This document shows, one piece after another, positions 7,842 through 15,038 of a DNA stretch of 40,521 nt. Within the stretch, counting starts at the first letter, position 1, and each line of letters opens with the position of its first letter. Made by a program: the position numbers and the translations under genes. The stretch comes from a virus: the IMG/VR virus record IMGVR_UViG_3300042924_006202, positions 1-40,521 of that record; one strand, given 5' to 3'. The notes beneath the pieces were generated by a model. The model had not been told where the DNA came from, ran no database searches, and saw nothing but the letters and a program-made list of their open reading frames with translations.

Positions 7842-8089
7842 GGTTTTTCTTTGATTGGGATACAGAGCCAGAAAAGGCTTTGTTCATTGATGCGGTGGCT
7901 TGGTCTGTCTGGGTCAAGTTCCCACGTAGTCCTAGCCTCTATTAGTGGAAAATCGGCAGCAGGGAATCCATAACTTGTAAACATGTCACCTTCAGATGAT
8001 GCAGTACCAAACGGCACAAGTTCAGGATGACAAGCACGAATAACGGCCCAGACTTCGCGGCTGGTCTTTACGGTTTTGTAATCGCTCAC
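7838..8089 (-). CDS. Hypothetical protein (83 aa)
   Basis: Starts at a GTG (8089-8087) overlapping the TGA of the gene before it. The GTG is preceded by GGGGAGGTGGAGGC, a very strong purine-rich RBS that is also the 3' end of the upstream gene. The product reads VSDYKTVKTSREVWAVIRAC and ends SLFWLCIPIKEKP. It is a compact alpha/beta protein with no recognised family. Confidence 0.6.
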   Translation of the reverse strand: MSDYKTVKTSREVWAVIRACHPELVPFGTASSEGDMFTSYGFPAADFPLIEARTTWELDPDRPSHRINEQSLFWLCIPIKEKP

Positions 8090-8352
8090 GCCTCCACCTC
8101 CCCCCATGCCGGCGCTGACACTCTGTGGCAACACTCAGAGCACAGGTAATGTCCATCTGTTTCGCAATCGGCAAAGTCTTCCAGCTTGCGGGGGCGGGGC
8201 TCAAATGCCGGGCAGGGGCTGTCTGGGTCCCGGTTGCCTGGCACGCCGACCGGCTTTCTATTGCTGGCCACCATTCCCCTTGCGTAACGCCAATAAGCCC
8301 ATTTTGCGATCGAAAAATAAGCGTCGGCCAGTGTTGGAATTTGAACTAACAT
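8086..8352 (-). CDS. Cysteine-containing hypothetical protein (88 aa)
   Basis: The ATG at 8352 overlaps the stop of the large Lar-like gene. The C-terminal half contains DCETDGHYLCSECCHRVSAP, a cysteine/histidine cluster that could bind zinc. It ends GEVEA, encoded by the same 18-base sequence that ends the upstream gene; the shared 3' end doubles as RBS for the following gene. Function unknown. Confidence 0.6.
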   Translation of the reverse strand: MLVQIPTLADAYFSIAKWAYWRYARGMVASNRKPVGVPGNRDPDSPCPAFEPRPRKLEDFADCETDGHYLCSECCHRVSAPAWGEVEA

Positions 8353-9839
8353 CACGCCTCCACCTCCCCAGCCTGGGTCACTGGCACCATCTCGCCTTCA
8401 TAGCCGCAATGTGGGCACTCACTTACCGGCTCCGGCACGGCCACCTCCCCGGCCGGGAGCAAGGGGATCGCCTGGATCGCTTCAATGGCGGCATCGGCAA
8501 TCTCGGCCACGCGGTCGCTGTCTTCGGCCACCGGCACAAAATCATCTGGGCCCATCGTTCCGACGCCCCATGCCTCCCATACGCGCAGACAGTCATAGGC
8601 CCCGCTGCCCAGTGCCTCTGCTACGGCTTGGTGGACCGCCTCGCGGTGTTGGTCGTCAAGCTCGGCCACCGGCACCGGCTCCCCCGCCTCCCCATCCTGG
8701 GGATCTGGGATGGTGGCAATGCCGTCTCTCAGCAGTGCGCGAGCCTCTATGGCGAGGGGATGGGAGGTGATGGGCGGGAAGGCTGGCAGTGGCTGTAAAC
8801 GGTCCAGCTCATCAGCCATGCGGGCGATAAGGCATTGAGGCGCTGGGGGTAGGCCAATGTCATCGAGAGTTTCCTGCGCAATGTCGTCGGCGACTTCATC
8901 GGGATCCCCCCAGCCGCCCTCAACGGTGTGGTGGTGGCCCAGGTTGTAGCCGGCGCGGATGCCAGCCCTCACGATCCGCAGCCGCTCACTCACTGGCACC
9001 GGCACCCCTCGCAGGGCGGCCAGCTCGGCCTCCTGCTGCTGGAGCAGGGTGGCAGAATCGGAAAGTATCTGGGCCAGCTCGTCCGTTGGGTCTGTTCGCT
9101 GGAGAAAAGAAGAGTGACCTTCCAAGAACTCGACCAAATACCACAACGGATGCAGCTCCCCCACCTCCCCCTTCTCCGGCGCTGGGGGGGTGGCGCGTTG
9201 ATTCCACCGATCCACAGCGGATTGCCTGAACGGCTCCCAATAGGCCGATGGCATCTCCTGCTCGGGCTCCGGGGCACGATCACCCAGGACGCAGGCGCCG
9301 CAGCTGGTGCAGCGGGCAACCCATAGCAGGCGATGATCCTCAAGGGTGGCGGCGCTTCCGCAAAACGGGCAGGGTTTTAAATTGTTCATGACCTCCCCCG
9401 CCTCCGGCGCTGACGGGGTGGCCAGGTTTTCCCCAGGCGCTGGAGCCCCCTGCAGCGGGTTGCCCCACAGCTCCAACGCACGGCGCATCGCCGGCACCGG
9501 GTCGCCGTTAAACTCCGCCGCCAGGTCGTAGAGATCCTTTTCGCTTGGCCTTTCCGCTTGTGGCTTAGCCTTCAGGACGGCGCGGGCATAATCAACAAAA
9601 TCAGGCGCTATGTTTTGCAGCAGATCAACTGGCCTCAAATTGTGGTGGGGTGCCGCAATCTGGACCATTGCCAAGAGGTTTTGCTCTAGGCGCTTAGGTA
9701 ATAATTCCCATAACTGAATGTCCGTCAACGCCCCGGTTGCGGAAGTTTCTGGTGAGGGTTGGGACAATGCACAGTCGGCGGAATCAGTGGTCATGGTTCT
9801 GGGTCGATGGGTAATTTGGATTCGATCGGGCGCGGTCAT
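8352..9839 (-). CDS. Mosaic protein with Lar-like restriction-alleviation zinc domain (495 aa)
   Basis: The ATG at 9839 is coupled by ATGA to the gene upstream. Residues about 150-215 (NLKPCPFCGSAATLEDHRLL, then CTSCGACV, ending AVDRWNQRA) match the Lar family, small zinc-ribbon proteins that modulate type I restriction. A second CxxC pair lies near the C-terminus (ECPHCGYEG). Between them are several helical segments joined by Pro/Ala/Glu linkers containing 'AGEV' or 'KGEV'. The family is normally 60-100 residues, so this looks like several small phage proteins fused end to end. An internal ATG directly before NLKPCPFC may give a separate Lar product. Anti-restriction is inferred. Confidence 0.6.
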   Translation of the reverse strand: MTAPDRIQITHRPRTMTTDSADCALSQPSPETSATGALTDIQLWELLPKRLEQNLLAMVQIAAPHHNLRPVDLLQNIAPDFVDYARAVLKAKPQAERPSEKDLYDLAAEFNGDPVPAMRRALELWGNPLQGAPAPGENLATPSAPEAGEVMNNLKPCPFCGSAATLEDHRLLWVARCTSCGACVLGDRAPEPEQEMPSAYWEPFRQSAVDRWNQRATPPAPEKGEVGELHPLWYLVEFLEGHSSFLQRTDPTDELAQILSDSATLLQQQEAELAALRGVPVPVSERLRIVRAGIRAGYNLGHHHTVEGGWGDPDEVADDIAQETLDDIGLPPAPQCLIARMADELDRLQPLPAFPPITSHPLAIEARALLRDGIATIPDPQDGEAGEPVPVAELDDQHREAVHQAVAEALGSGAYDCLRVWEAWGVGTMGPDDFVPVAEDSDRVAEIADAAIEAIQAIPLLPAGEVAVPEPVSECPHCGYEGEMVPVTQAGEVEA

Positions 9840-10480
9840 CTGCACAGCTCGCAGCGCACAGCATTGGCGCCGGATTGGTGCCCCTGCGTGTCGAGCCAGT
9901 CGGCTACCTCACGACTCGCGGCGTAGGCGTTGCCGAAGGGCAGCTCTCCGGCGTCCATGGCTGCCTGGGTAGACGGGCCCATTGCGCTCGCCACCCTTTC
10001 CACCAGCCTCTCGGCAGGGTCGGCAGGCGGCGGTGTTGGCGCCGGTGCTAATTCCGATGTTTGGATCCCGTACCGCCGCATCACCGGGCGGATGGCGGCG
10101 AGGGCTTCGGTGCAGCGCAGCTCGGCCCATGTGACTTTTTCAGTGGCAGAGCACAAACGCCCAATTTCCCCCTCGGCAACGTCTGCCAGCGCGGATTCGG
10201 CCTTGATCAGGACAGCTGCAACCGGGGCGGCATCCACTGGGGCGTCTTCTGCCGGGGTATCCGCAATTGAGCGATCACTAGCCCCACGCTCCAGCGCCTC
10301 CAGCCGGCGGCAGAGCGCGGCAATGGTGCTGGAATAGCTGTCCACGAATACTGCAACATCGTTATCACGCTTATCGGCGCGGGCGCACAGGTGCAGCAAA
10401 ACCTGAGCGTCCCGCTGGCCGCTATCTGCGGCCTGTTTGAGCCAAGTCAGGGTTTGGATGGGAAGTGGAAGTAAACTCAT
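9836..10480 (-). CDS. Hypothetical helical protein (214 aa)
   Basis: Starts at ATG 10480 (MSLLPLPIQTLTWLKQAADS). Largely alpha-helical and Ala/Glu-rich. A central region DTPAEDAPVDAAPVAAV looks like a flexible linker, and the C-terminus HQSGANAVRCELCR ends in a Cys pair. The N-terminal block 'LKQAADSGQRDAQVLLHLC' is reminiscent of a single Sel1/TPR-like helix pair, but one repeat is not enough to name it. It lies downstream of the variable-repeat gene with a 46-bp AT-rich gap. Confidence 0.55.
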   Translation of the reverse strand: MSLLPLPIQTLTWLKQAADSGQRDAQVLLHLCARADKRDNDVAVFVDSYSSTIAALCRRLEALERGASDRSIADTPAEDAPVDAAPVAAVLIKAESALADVAEGEIGRLCSATEKVTWAELRCTEALAAIRPVMRRYGIQTSELAPAPTPPPADPAERLVERVASAMGPSTQAAMDAGELPFGNAYAASREVADWLDTQGHQSGANAVRCELCR

Positions 10481-10491
10481 AACCAACGGCC

Positions 10492-10529
10492 AAGTGTAAA
10501 GAATTAAAGGGTAAAAGTGTAAAGAATTA
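10492..10529. repeat. 15-bp direct repeat flanking the 3' end of the variable gene
   Basis: AAGTGTAAAGAATTA occurs at 10492-10506 and again at 10515-10529, 23 bp apart; the second copy includes the stop codon of the FGE-fold gene. The segment is much more AT-rich than its surroundings. It sits right after the variable repeats, where retroelement homing signals would lie, but no function is shown. Confidence 0.6.
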
Positions 10530-11564
10530 GTCCTGGGGGAGGCAACAGACGCGGAAACCGATGACGTTGCCGCGGTTGTCCGGGTGGTTGCCGTCGCGGT
10601 AGGCCGAACGGCAGTCCGCGGGGTGGGTGTGCCACGACCCGCCGCGCAGCAGGCGGCTGGCATCAGAGGCAACAGACGCGGAAACCGATGCTGCCGCTGC
10701 GGACGTCCGGGCGGTTGCCGTCGCGGTAGGCCAAATGGCAGCTCGCGGGGTGGGAGTGCCACGACCCGCCGCGCAGCAGGCGGCGGCTGACGACTCCCCC
10801 AGGCTGTCGCCCTCTGTCCAGGCACTGCCATCCGTCGGCGCCCCTTCATAACTCTCGTGCCATTCATCGAGGCACCACTCCCAGACATTGCCGTGCATGT
10901 CATGCAGGCCCCAGGCGTTATCAGGGAAGCTGGCTACATCGGTGGTCTGCTCGCGATAGATGCCCTTCGAACCCTGGCCGTACGTGTAATTGCCGTCGTA
11001 ATTTGCCACTTCCGTGCTGATCGTGGGCCCAAAATGAAACGGTGTGGTAGTGCCAGCGCGGCAGACGTACTCCCACTGGGCTTCGCTGGGGAGGGTGTAC
11101 TTCTTGCCGGTGCGTTGGCTGAGGCGATGGCAAAATTCCATTGCATCGTGCCAGCTCACCTGCTCCACTGGGCGATTGTCGCCCTTGAAGTGCGAGGGAT
11201 CGGAGACAAGGTGGCGTTCGACCCGTGGCCAACTTGCAACCTCACGCCACTGTGCCTGGGTGATCGGTGTCTTGGCCATCCAGAAGGCGGCCAGTGTTAC
11301 CTCATGCTGGGGGCCTTCAGTTTTTGATCGGTGAGGCTCGTGCTCGGGGGAACCCATCAAGAAGCTGCCAGCAGGAATAAACGCCAGCGGGATTAGGTCT
11401 GCTGTCGGTTTAGCTGCTGCAGTTGCTGGGAGCTGAGGATCGGCGTCAATCCCTGCCAGCTCGGCTAATACGATTGTGGCACTAGCGAATAGGGCTCGGT
11501 CGTTTTGAGAGCGGACAAACTGCACGGCAAACTCAAAGCCGGCGCGGCTGGAATCAATGGTCAT
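10527..11564 (-). CDS. FGE-sulfatase/C-type-lectin-fold protein, DGR-type variable protein (345 aa)
   Basis: ATG 11564 is coupled to the gene upstream. After an 50-residue leader region the protein follows the formylglycine-generating-enzyme fold: LAFIPAGSFLMGS, then ITQAQWREV, NRPVEQVSWHDAMEFCHRL, LPSEAQWEYVCRAG and GLHDMHGNVWEWCLDEW. It ends LLRGGSW...CRSAYRDGNHPDN, then IGFRV. That C-terminal block is the classical variable region of diversity-generating-retroelement targets. Residues about 260-300 instead read as Ala/Thr/Ser-rich nonsense because a second copy of the variable repeat is crossed out of frame. True catalytic FGE function is unlikely; a ligand-binding scaffold is more likely. 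Confidence 0.85.
   Translation of the reverse strand: MTIDSSRAGFEFAVQFVRSQNDRALFASATIVLAELAGIDADPQLPATAAAKPTADLIPLAFIPAGSFLMGSPEHEPHRSKTEGPQHEVTLAAFWMAKTPITQAQWREVASWPRVERHLVSDPSHFKGDNRPVEQVSWHDAMEFCHRLSQRTGKKYTLPSEAQWEYVCRAGTTTPFHFGPTISTEVANYDGNYTYGQGSKGIYREQTTDVASFPDNAWGLHDMHGNVWEWCLDEWHESYEGAPTDGSAWTEGDSLGESSAAACCAAGRGTPTPRAAIWPTATATARTSAAAASVSASVASDASRLLRGGSWHTHPADCRSAYRDGNHPDNRGNVIGFRVCCLPQD
10540..10658 (-). repeat. Variable repeat copy A (in frame)
   Basis: A 119-bp copy encoding RLLRGGSWHTHPADCRSAYR and ending GFRVCCL in the frame of the long FGE-type gene. Against copy B, 127 bp away, the two are identical at both ends. They differ in nine codons, mostly at first and second positions of NNY-type codons (TCC/ACC, AGC/GAC, CGC/CAC, GTC/AAC, GGC/AAC, AGC/GTC). 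This is the footprint expected from adenine mutagenesis of AAC codons in a template. Confidence 0.8.
10667..10785 (-). repeat. Variable repeat copy B (out of frame, own stop)
   Basis: Second copy of the variable repeat. In its own frame it encodes RLLRGGSWHSHPASCHLAYR and then GNRPDVRSGSIGFRVCCL followed by TGA. The body of the gene enters it one frame off, at a run of five G (minus strand, about 10796-10800). One extra G would join the body to copy B and its stop. The present tract leads through B and into copy A. Confidence 0.8.
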
Positions 11565-12088
11565 GGTTGGTCCTCGGTGGTGAGTTGATCTTCAGTGGTG
11601 GTGGGTTGGCAGTTGACCATGTGATCGGGCAGGGGCGGCAGGGGGCCGGTCATGCCTGAAAGAATCCAATCTGCAGCGTCAAACGCAACCTCTGCGTCCC
11701 AACCCTTGGCAAAGGGCCGGTCGGCCCATTGCGACAACCGCCGCAGCGCCTCCCTGGCCGTCGCCAGTTCCCCTCGCAGTTCCCGCACGCATTCTGGGCA
11801 GCCCCAGGCGTTAGGTGGTTGCTGCCCGTGTGTGCGGCATTTCCGGAGGCGATAGGCTGGGCCAGCTAGGGCTTCAATTTTTAACCGCCTTGATTCCGCC
11901 ATAATCGACAACTCTTGATTGGTCGCGGCCCTTAGAACGGCCTGCTCTCGCAGTTGCTGATTCTCCGCCTCAAGCCTGCGGATCGTCCGCCAGGGGGTCA
12001 GCCAGAGGGTGAGGGTGTGAAAGGTTGGCGCTGGTTGGGACTTGCCTGGCGGTCTGGGTGATCGGGGGAAGTAGCAGGGGCCGGTCAT
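11561..12088 (-). CDS. Hypothetical protein with coiled coil and Cys pair (175 aa)
   Basis: Start taken at ATG 12088 (MTGPCYFPRSPRPPGKSQPA), which overlaps the stop of the ASCH-like gene (ATGA). Residues about 30-65 (RRLEAENQQLREQAVLRAA) are a coiled coil. A CxxxH...CPEC arrangement (CRTHGQQPPNAWGCPECVRE) could bind zinc. The end is Gln/Thr/Glu-rich (TTEDQLTTEDQP). Family not recognised. Confidence 0.6.
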   Translation of the reverse strand: MTGPCYFPRSPRPPGKSQPAPTFHTLTLWLTPWRTIRRLEAENQQLREQAVLRAATNQELSIMAESRRLKIEALAGPAYRLRKCRTHGQQPPNAWGCPECVRELRGELATAREALRRLSQWADRPFAKGWDAEVAFDAADWILSGMTGPLPPLPDHMVNCQPTTTEDQLTTEDQP

Positions 12089-12465
12089 GGTTTGATCAAA
12101 GAAAACAACATTTGATACTGGTGAATTGTTTGGGTAGGCTTTACTAATCGACGGAACCAAGTGTCCATTTTTTCTTGGCTGTCAAACCCCTCGATCACAT
12201 ATAAATCTGTAATCGCATGGCGTAAATCGTCGCCTGCCAAATGATAGCTAATTGCGCCTGTTGCATCGTTGGCTATCGTTATCGGATCCGCACTGCGAGC
12301 AATTACAGCCGGGCCGTTTACATGTTTGCTCCGGTAGGGTTTATCTTCCCAATGAAACAACTGAATCGGGGCACCCAATGGCCATGGGTTTGGCCGGATG
12401 GTGCTGACCTTGATGCCGTCCATCACCTTTTGATGGAACTGCTCAGCCAGGGCGCGTTTGATCAT
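12085..12465 (-). CDS. ASCH/PUA-like domain protein (126 aa)
   Basis: ATG 12465 is coupled by ATGA to the upstream gene. It begins MIKRALAEQFHQKVMDGIKV and continues STIRPNPWPLGAPIQLFHWE. 'F...V..G.K..TIR..P....G..i.l..W' is the typical start of ASCH-fold proteins, small beta-barrels of the PUA superfamily that bind RNA or modified nucleotides. The second half (DLRHAITDLYVIEGFDSQEK) fits as the C-terminal helix. Length is normal for the fold. Target unknown. Confidence 0.6.
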   Translation of the reverse strand: MIKRALAEQFHQKVMDGIKVSTIRPNPWPLGAPIQLFHWEDKPYRSKHVNGPAVIARSADPITIANDATGAISYHLAGDDLRHAITDLYVIEGFDSQEKMDTWFRRLVKPTQTIHQYQMLFSLIKP

Positions 12466-12902
12466 GGCTTCACACCCGCCAGGTGACTGACAGCCCAGGC
12501 CCGAACCCTCTCCCATCGCTGGCGACGGGCGGCTTCATTGTTGCTATCCGACCAACCTTCATTGGCCAAAACAACTTCCCAGGCCAGTGCCGGGGCAACG
12601 TCGAACGGCTCCGCAAAATGCGGGGGATCGAGGTCTTCCTCCATCGGGTCGAACCACAGCGGCACAGCTGCCGCCCCCCGGTAGCGGCGAACCGCCCCAA
12701 ATGCGCAGCAACAGCCGGTCGCTTCATCCTCCAGGGCCCCAGCGGATAGCTCGGGGGTGGGCAAAGCGTCGAGCCCCGCCACCAAATCGCGCAGCAGCCG
12801 CTGACCACGCTGGCCACGGATGGCGGATTGCAAGGCCCCGGCCTGCTGGCCTTCCATCCAGGGCTCGAAGTCGTAGTAGTCGTCTTGGTAGAGGCGGCTC
12901 AT
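12462..12902 (-). CDS. Conserved phage protein of unknown function (146 aa)
   Basis: ATG 12902 (MSRLYQDDYYDFEPWMEGQQ). The sequence AGALQSAIRGQRGQRLLRDL followed by LDALPTPELSAGALEDEATG and CCAFGAVRRYRG resembles a widespread phage protein, recognisable by 'AIRGKRGQ', 'LDALP' and 'CALGAV' blocks. It is usually encoded in early or accessory regions. Its molecular role is not known. It is coupled to its neighbours on both sides. Confidence 0.7.
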   Translation of the reverse strand: MSRLYQDDYYDFEPWMEGQQAGALQSAIRGQRGQRLLRDLVAGLDALPTPELSAGALEDEATGCCCAFGAVRRYRGAAAVPLWFDPMEEDLDPPHFAEPFDVAPALAWEVVLANEGWSDSNNEAARRQRWERVRAWAVSHLAGVKP

Positions 12903-13309
12903 GGCTCCACCCCCAGCGCCCGCAGGATCGCGGTGCGCTCGTCTGCGCGGCCACGGTCGTAAAGGGCGCGGCGTGCGTCATCAGCCCACTCGATGGGATC
13001 CAAAACCTTCAGCAGATCTTCATCCGTCGCCACCGGATCGGCGCCGGGCGGTGGAAGCTTGAGGGATTGGGCCTGCTGCTGCCGGGCCCAGGCCATGGTC
13101 AGCAGGGCAGTCGTACGCCAGGTGGGCTTGGCGTTGGCCCGGTACTCAGCAAACGCGGCCCGCCTACATATCTCCATCAACTCGTCGCTCGGCATCTCAA
13201 CCGGGGCTAAGGGTGCTGCAGCGCCATCCAACATCTCAGTTGTCAACAGCGGCAGGTCAGCCAGGCCATCAGGTAGGCGGGGTGGGATCAACCGTTGCAA
13301 CCAGTTCAC
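12899..13309 (-). CDS. Hypothetical protein (136 aa)
   Basis: ATG 13309 (MNWLQRLIPPRLPDGLADLP) overlaps the stop of the gene upstream. Mostly helical. The middle block ELMEICRRAAFAEYRANAKP is probably an amphipathic helix, and the end is RADERTAILRALGVEP. No motif allows a name. Part of the tightly coupled leftward operon. Confidence 0.6.
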   Translation of the reverse strand: MNWLQRLIPPRLPDGLADLPLLTTEMLDGAAAPLAPVEMPSDELMEICRRAAFAEYRANAKPTWRTTALLTMAWARQQQAQSLKLPPPGADPVATDEDLLKVLDPIEWADDARRALYDRGRADERTAILRALGVEP

Positions 13310-13575
13310 GCTGCCACCCCCAGACCGCGTGTGCGGGCGAAGTGCAGCGTCCAGTCGACGACATCGGCGCCGAGGTTGACGCGCTGCCAGGCGTCATACT
13401 CGGCCTGTAGGACCGTGTGGCTGAGCTGGTCGGCGGTGGGCTGGTCGTCAGGGGCGAGTAGGCGGTCCTCCAAGGCGCTGACGCGGGCCAAGAGGTTGTC
13501 CCATGCCTGGGCGGCGGGAGGCTGCTCTAGGAGCCCCTGCTCAAGGTGTGCGATGCGATCAGCAAGTGCTGTCAT
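13306..13575 (-). CDS. Small helical/coiled-coil protein (89 aa)
   Basis: Begins MTALADRIAHLEQGLLEQPP at ATG 13575, with leucine heptads over residues 4-45, and ends WTLHFARTRGLGVAA. First gene behind a good minus-strand promoter (13628-13657), with a CACCACC-rich leader and no Shine-Dalgarno. Unknown function. Confidence 0.6.
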   Translation of the reverse strand: MTALADRIAHLEQGLLEQPPAAQAWDNLLARVSALEDRLLAPDDQPTADQLSHTVLQAEYDAWQRVNLGADVVDWTLHFARTRGLGVAA

Positions 13576-13627
13576 TTCGATTGAGGTGGTGATTGAGGTG
13601 GTGGTGGTCGGCTGCTGCCGTCTCTAA

Positions 13628-13657
13628 ATCGTAAGCCATTGATGCCGCTTTTGTAAA
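13628..13657 (-). promoter_or_regulatory. Sigma-70-type promoter with dyad over the -35
   Basis: On the minus strand TTTACA and TACGAT are separated by 18 bp, about 50 bases ahead of the gene at 13575. The -35 lies inside the dyad GCTTTACAAAAGC. A nearly identical promoter is found on the plus strand at 24262-24291. Confidence 0.65.
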
Positions 13658-13679
13658 GCCGTGGGGCGGTTGCGCAGGG

Positions 13680-15038
13680 TCAGCGGCTGCCCGATGTCAG
13701 CGTTTCCCATGCAAGTGCCACCACTGCTGGAACCTGCCCGTTTCCAAGCCCTCTAAGTCGGTCCACCCGATTGGCCATTTTGTGCGTTATACGAGGGACG
13801 GCATTCTCCCAGCTACCGTCCTGCCACGCCGCTTTGCCGTAGTGTGCCAAAAGTCGTGACAATGCTTGCAAAGCGTCTGGATGTTCTCTGTTCGGTTGTC
13901 TCGGATGTCCTGATTTATGTGATGCGCCTGGAGCCTGTGCGGGTGTCCACATGCCTCGCACGTCGCTTTCAAGTGCTTCCGCGCACGCCATGAATACCCA
14001 TGCTTGGTCAGGTCGGTTCGCGTGTTCGCACAGGTCAGAGAGCAGAACCGCCGCCTCTCGAAAGCCGACAGGTCTTCCAATCGTCCGTGATACCTCTTCC
14101 GCAGCATGACCGCACCGCAACACTCGCAACACTTCTCGGACTCTTGCTTCTTCATCATTGCAGTTCTCCATAAGCCATTGTAGGTATTTTACATGACTAA
14201 TGGGCTTGGAGCAAGTCCATTCTTCGGGCCAGCCCATCAAAAGTTCCACCCAGGTCGGGTTCAGCGGCCCACCACTGCATCCCTCCTTGCTCACCGCCGT
14301 CGCCAATCCATTCCCGCTCGTTGGACTGGCCCCCTTGCGGTTGTGATTGCCGCAGACCGTTGGCGTTGGCCATTTCACCAAAGCAGCCAGGCACGGAGTC
14401 TTTCTGTCCTTCTCGGATGGGCCCATTGATTTGCTGTCATGGACTATTGGTGTTGGCCACAGCTTGAAATGGCTGTTTTGATTCCCCCGCACCGCCTGAA
14501 TCAAATCCCCTCGACCGCCCTCTCCCCCGTCCGACGCTCTGATGGTCGGAAACTTGGCCGACAATCCAGATCCGCTCCCGCTTGTGAGGTGCGCCGGCAT
14601 GGACTGCGCCCAGCACACCCCATCGCGCATCAAACCCCATCTGGGCCAGGTCCCCGAGAACGATGTTGAGCCCCCTAGCAGTGAGAGCTGGGGAGTTTTC
14701 CACGAGCACGTAGCGGGGTCGAACCTCGCGAATGATCCGAGCAAATTGACGCCAAAGCCCTGATCGCTCGCCGGTAAGCCCTGCTCCCTTTCCGGCAACG
14801 CTGATGTCTTGGCACGGGAAGCCGCCAGAGATGACATCCACAAGGCCAGCCCAGGGCTTGCCGTCAAAGGTGGAAACGTCGTCCCAGATGGGGAATGGTG
14901 GCAGGCTGCCGTCGTCTTGGCGGACCATGAGTCGCTGTCTGGCTGCGGCGTCAATTTCGACGGCGCAGACGGTTCGCCATCCCAACAGAATGCCTCCAAG
15001 AATTCCGCCTCCATGGCCTGCGAAAAGTGCCAGCTCAT
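13680..15038 (-). CDS. Long overlapping frame: methyltransferase C-terminal part plus overprinted N-terminal half (452 aa)
   Basis: Opens with its own ATG 4 bases after the methyltransferase start, one frame off. Residues about 1-200 overlap the methyltransferase, but from about residue 73 they resemble a known phage protein type: RAKTSALPEREQGLPAS, then FARFDPATCSWKTPQLSLLG and FSGTWPRWGLMRDG. The next part has WPTPTVCGN and LNPTWVELLMGWPEEWT. The end RVDRLRGLGNGQVPAVVALA is the classical last motif of C5-methyltransferases. A region about residues 285-400 coincides with the HNH gene in another frame. It may be a separate product or the second half made by +1 frameshifting. Confidence 0.65.
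   Translation of the reverse strand: MSWHFSQAMEAEFLEAFCWDGEPSAPSKLTPQPDSDSWSAKTTAACHHSPSGTTFPPLTASPGLALWMSSLAASRAKTSALPEREQGLPASDQGFGVNLLGSFARFDPATCSWKTPQLSLLGGSTSFSGTWPRWGLMRDGVCWAQSMPAHLTSGSGSGLSAKFPTIRASDGGEGGRGDLIQAVRGNQNSHFKLWPTPIVHDSKSMGPSEKDRKTPCLAALVKWPTPTVCGNHNRKGASPTSGNGLATAVSKEGCSGGPLNPTWVELLMGWPEEWTCSKPISHVKYLQWLMENCNDEEARVREVLRVLRCGHAAEEVSRTIGRPVGFREAAVLLSDLCEHANRPDQAWVFMACAEALESDVRGMWTPAQAPGASHKSGHPRQPNREHPDALQALSRLLAHYGKAAWQDGSWENAVPRITHKMANRVDRLRGLGNGQVPAVVALAWETLTSGSR
13787..14158 (-). CDS. HNH endonuclease nested in methyltransferase gene (123 aa)
   Basis: Free-standing small nuclease. It has a cysteine cluster at the N-terminus (KCCECCGAV), a second pair (CEACGHPH), and the HNH core LQAHHINQDIRDNRTENIQT, then LCKHCHDFWH, with His 79-80, Asn about 92 and His 101. 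Such nucleases cut DNA with a metal ion and are often homing elements. It is inserted between 'LLMGWPEEWT' and the last motif of the methyltransferase and is read in a different frame, while the surrounding frame stays open through it. The start MMKKQESEKC at 14158 is clear. Confidence 0.8.
   Translation of the reverse strand: MMKKQESEKCCECCGAVMLRKRYHGRLEDLSAFERRRFCSLTCANTRTDLTKHGYSWRARKHLKATCEACGHPHRLQAHHINQDIRDNRTENIQTLCKHCHDFWHTTAKRRGRTVAGRMPSLV

Noticed and set aside
9839-10903. Long minus-strand frame running through the variable repeats into the next gene
   Set aside because: It is the third frame of the repeats; the real downstream gene starts at 10480.
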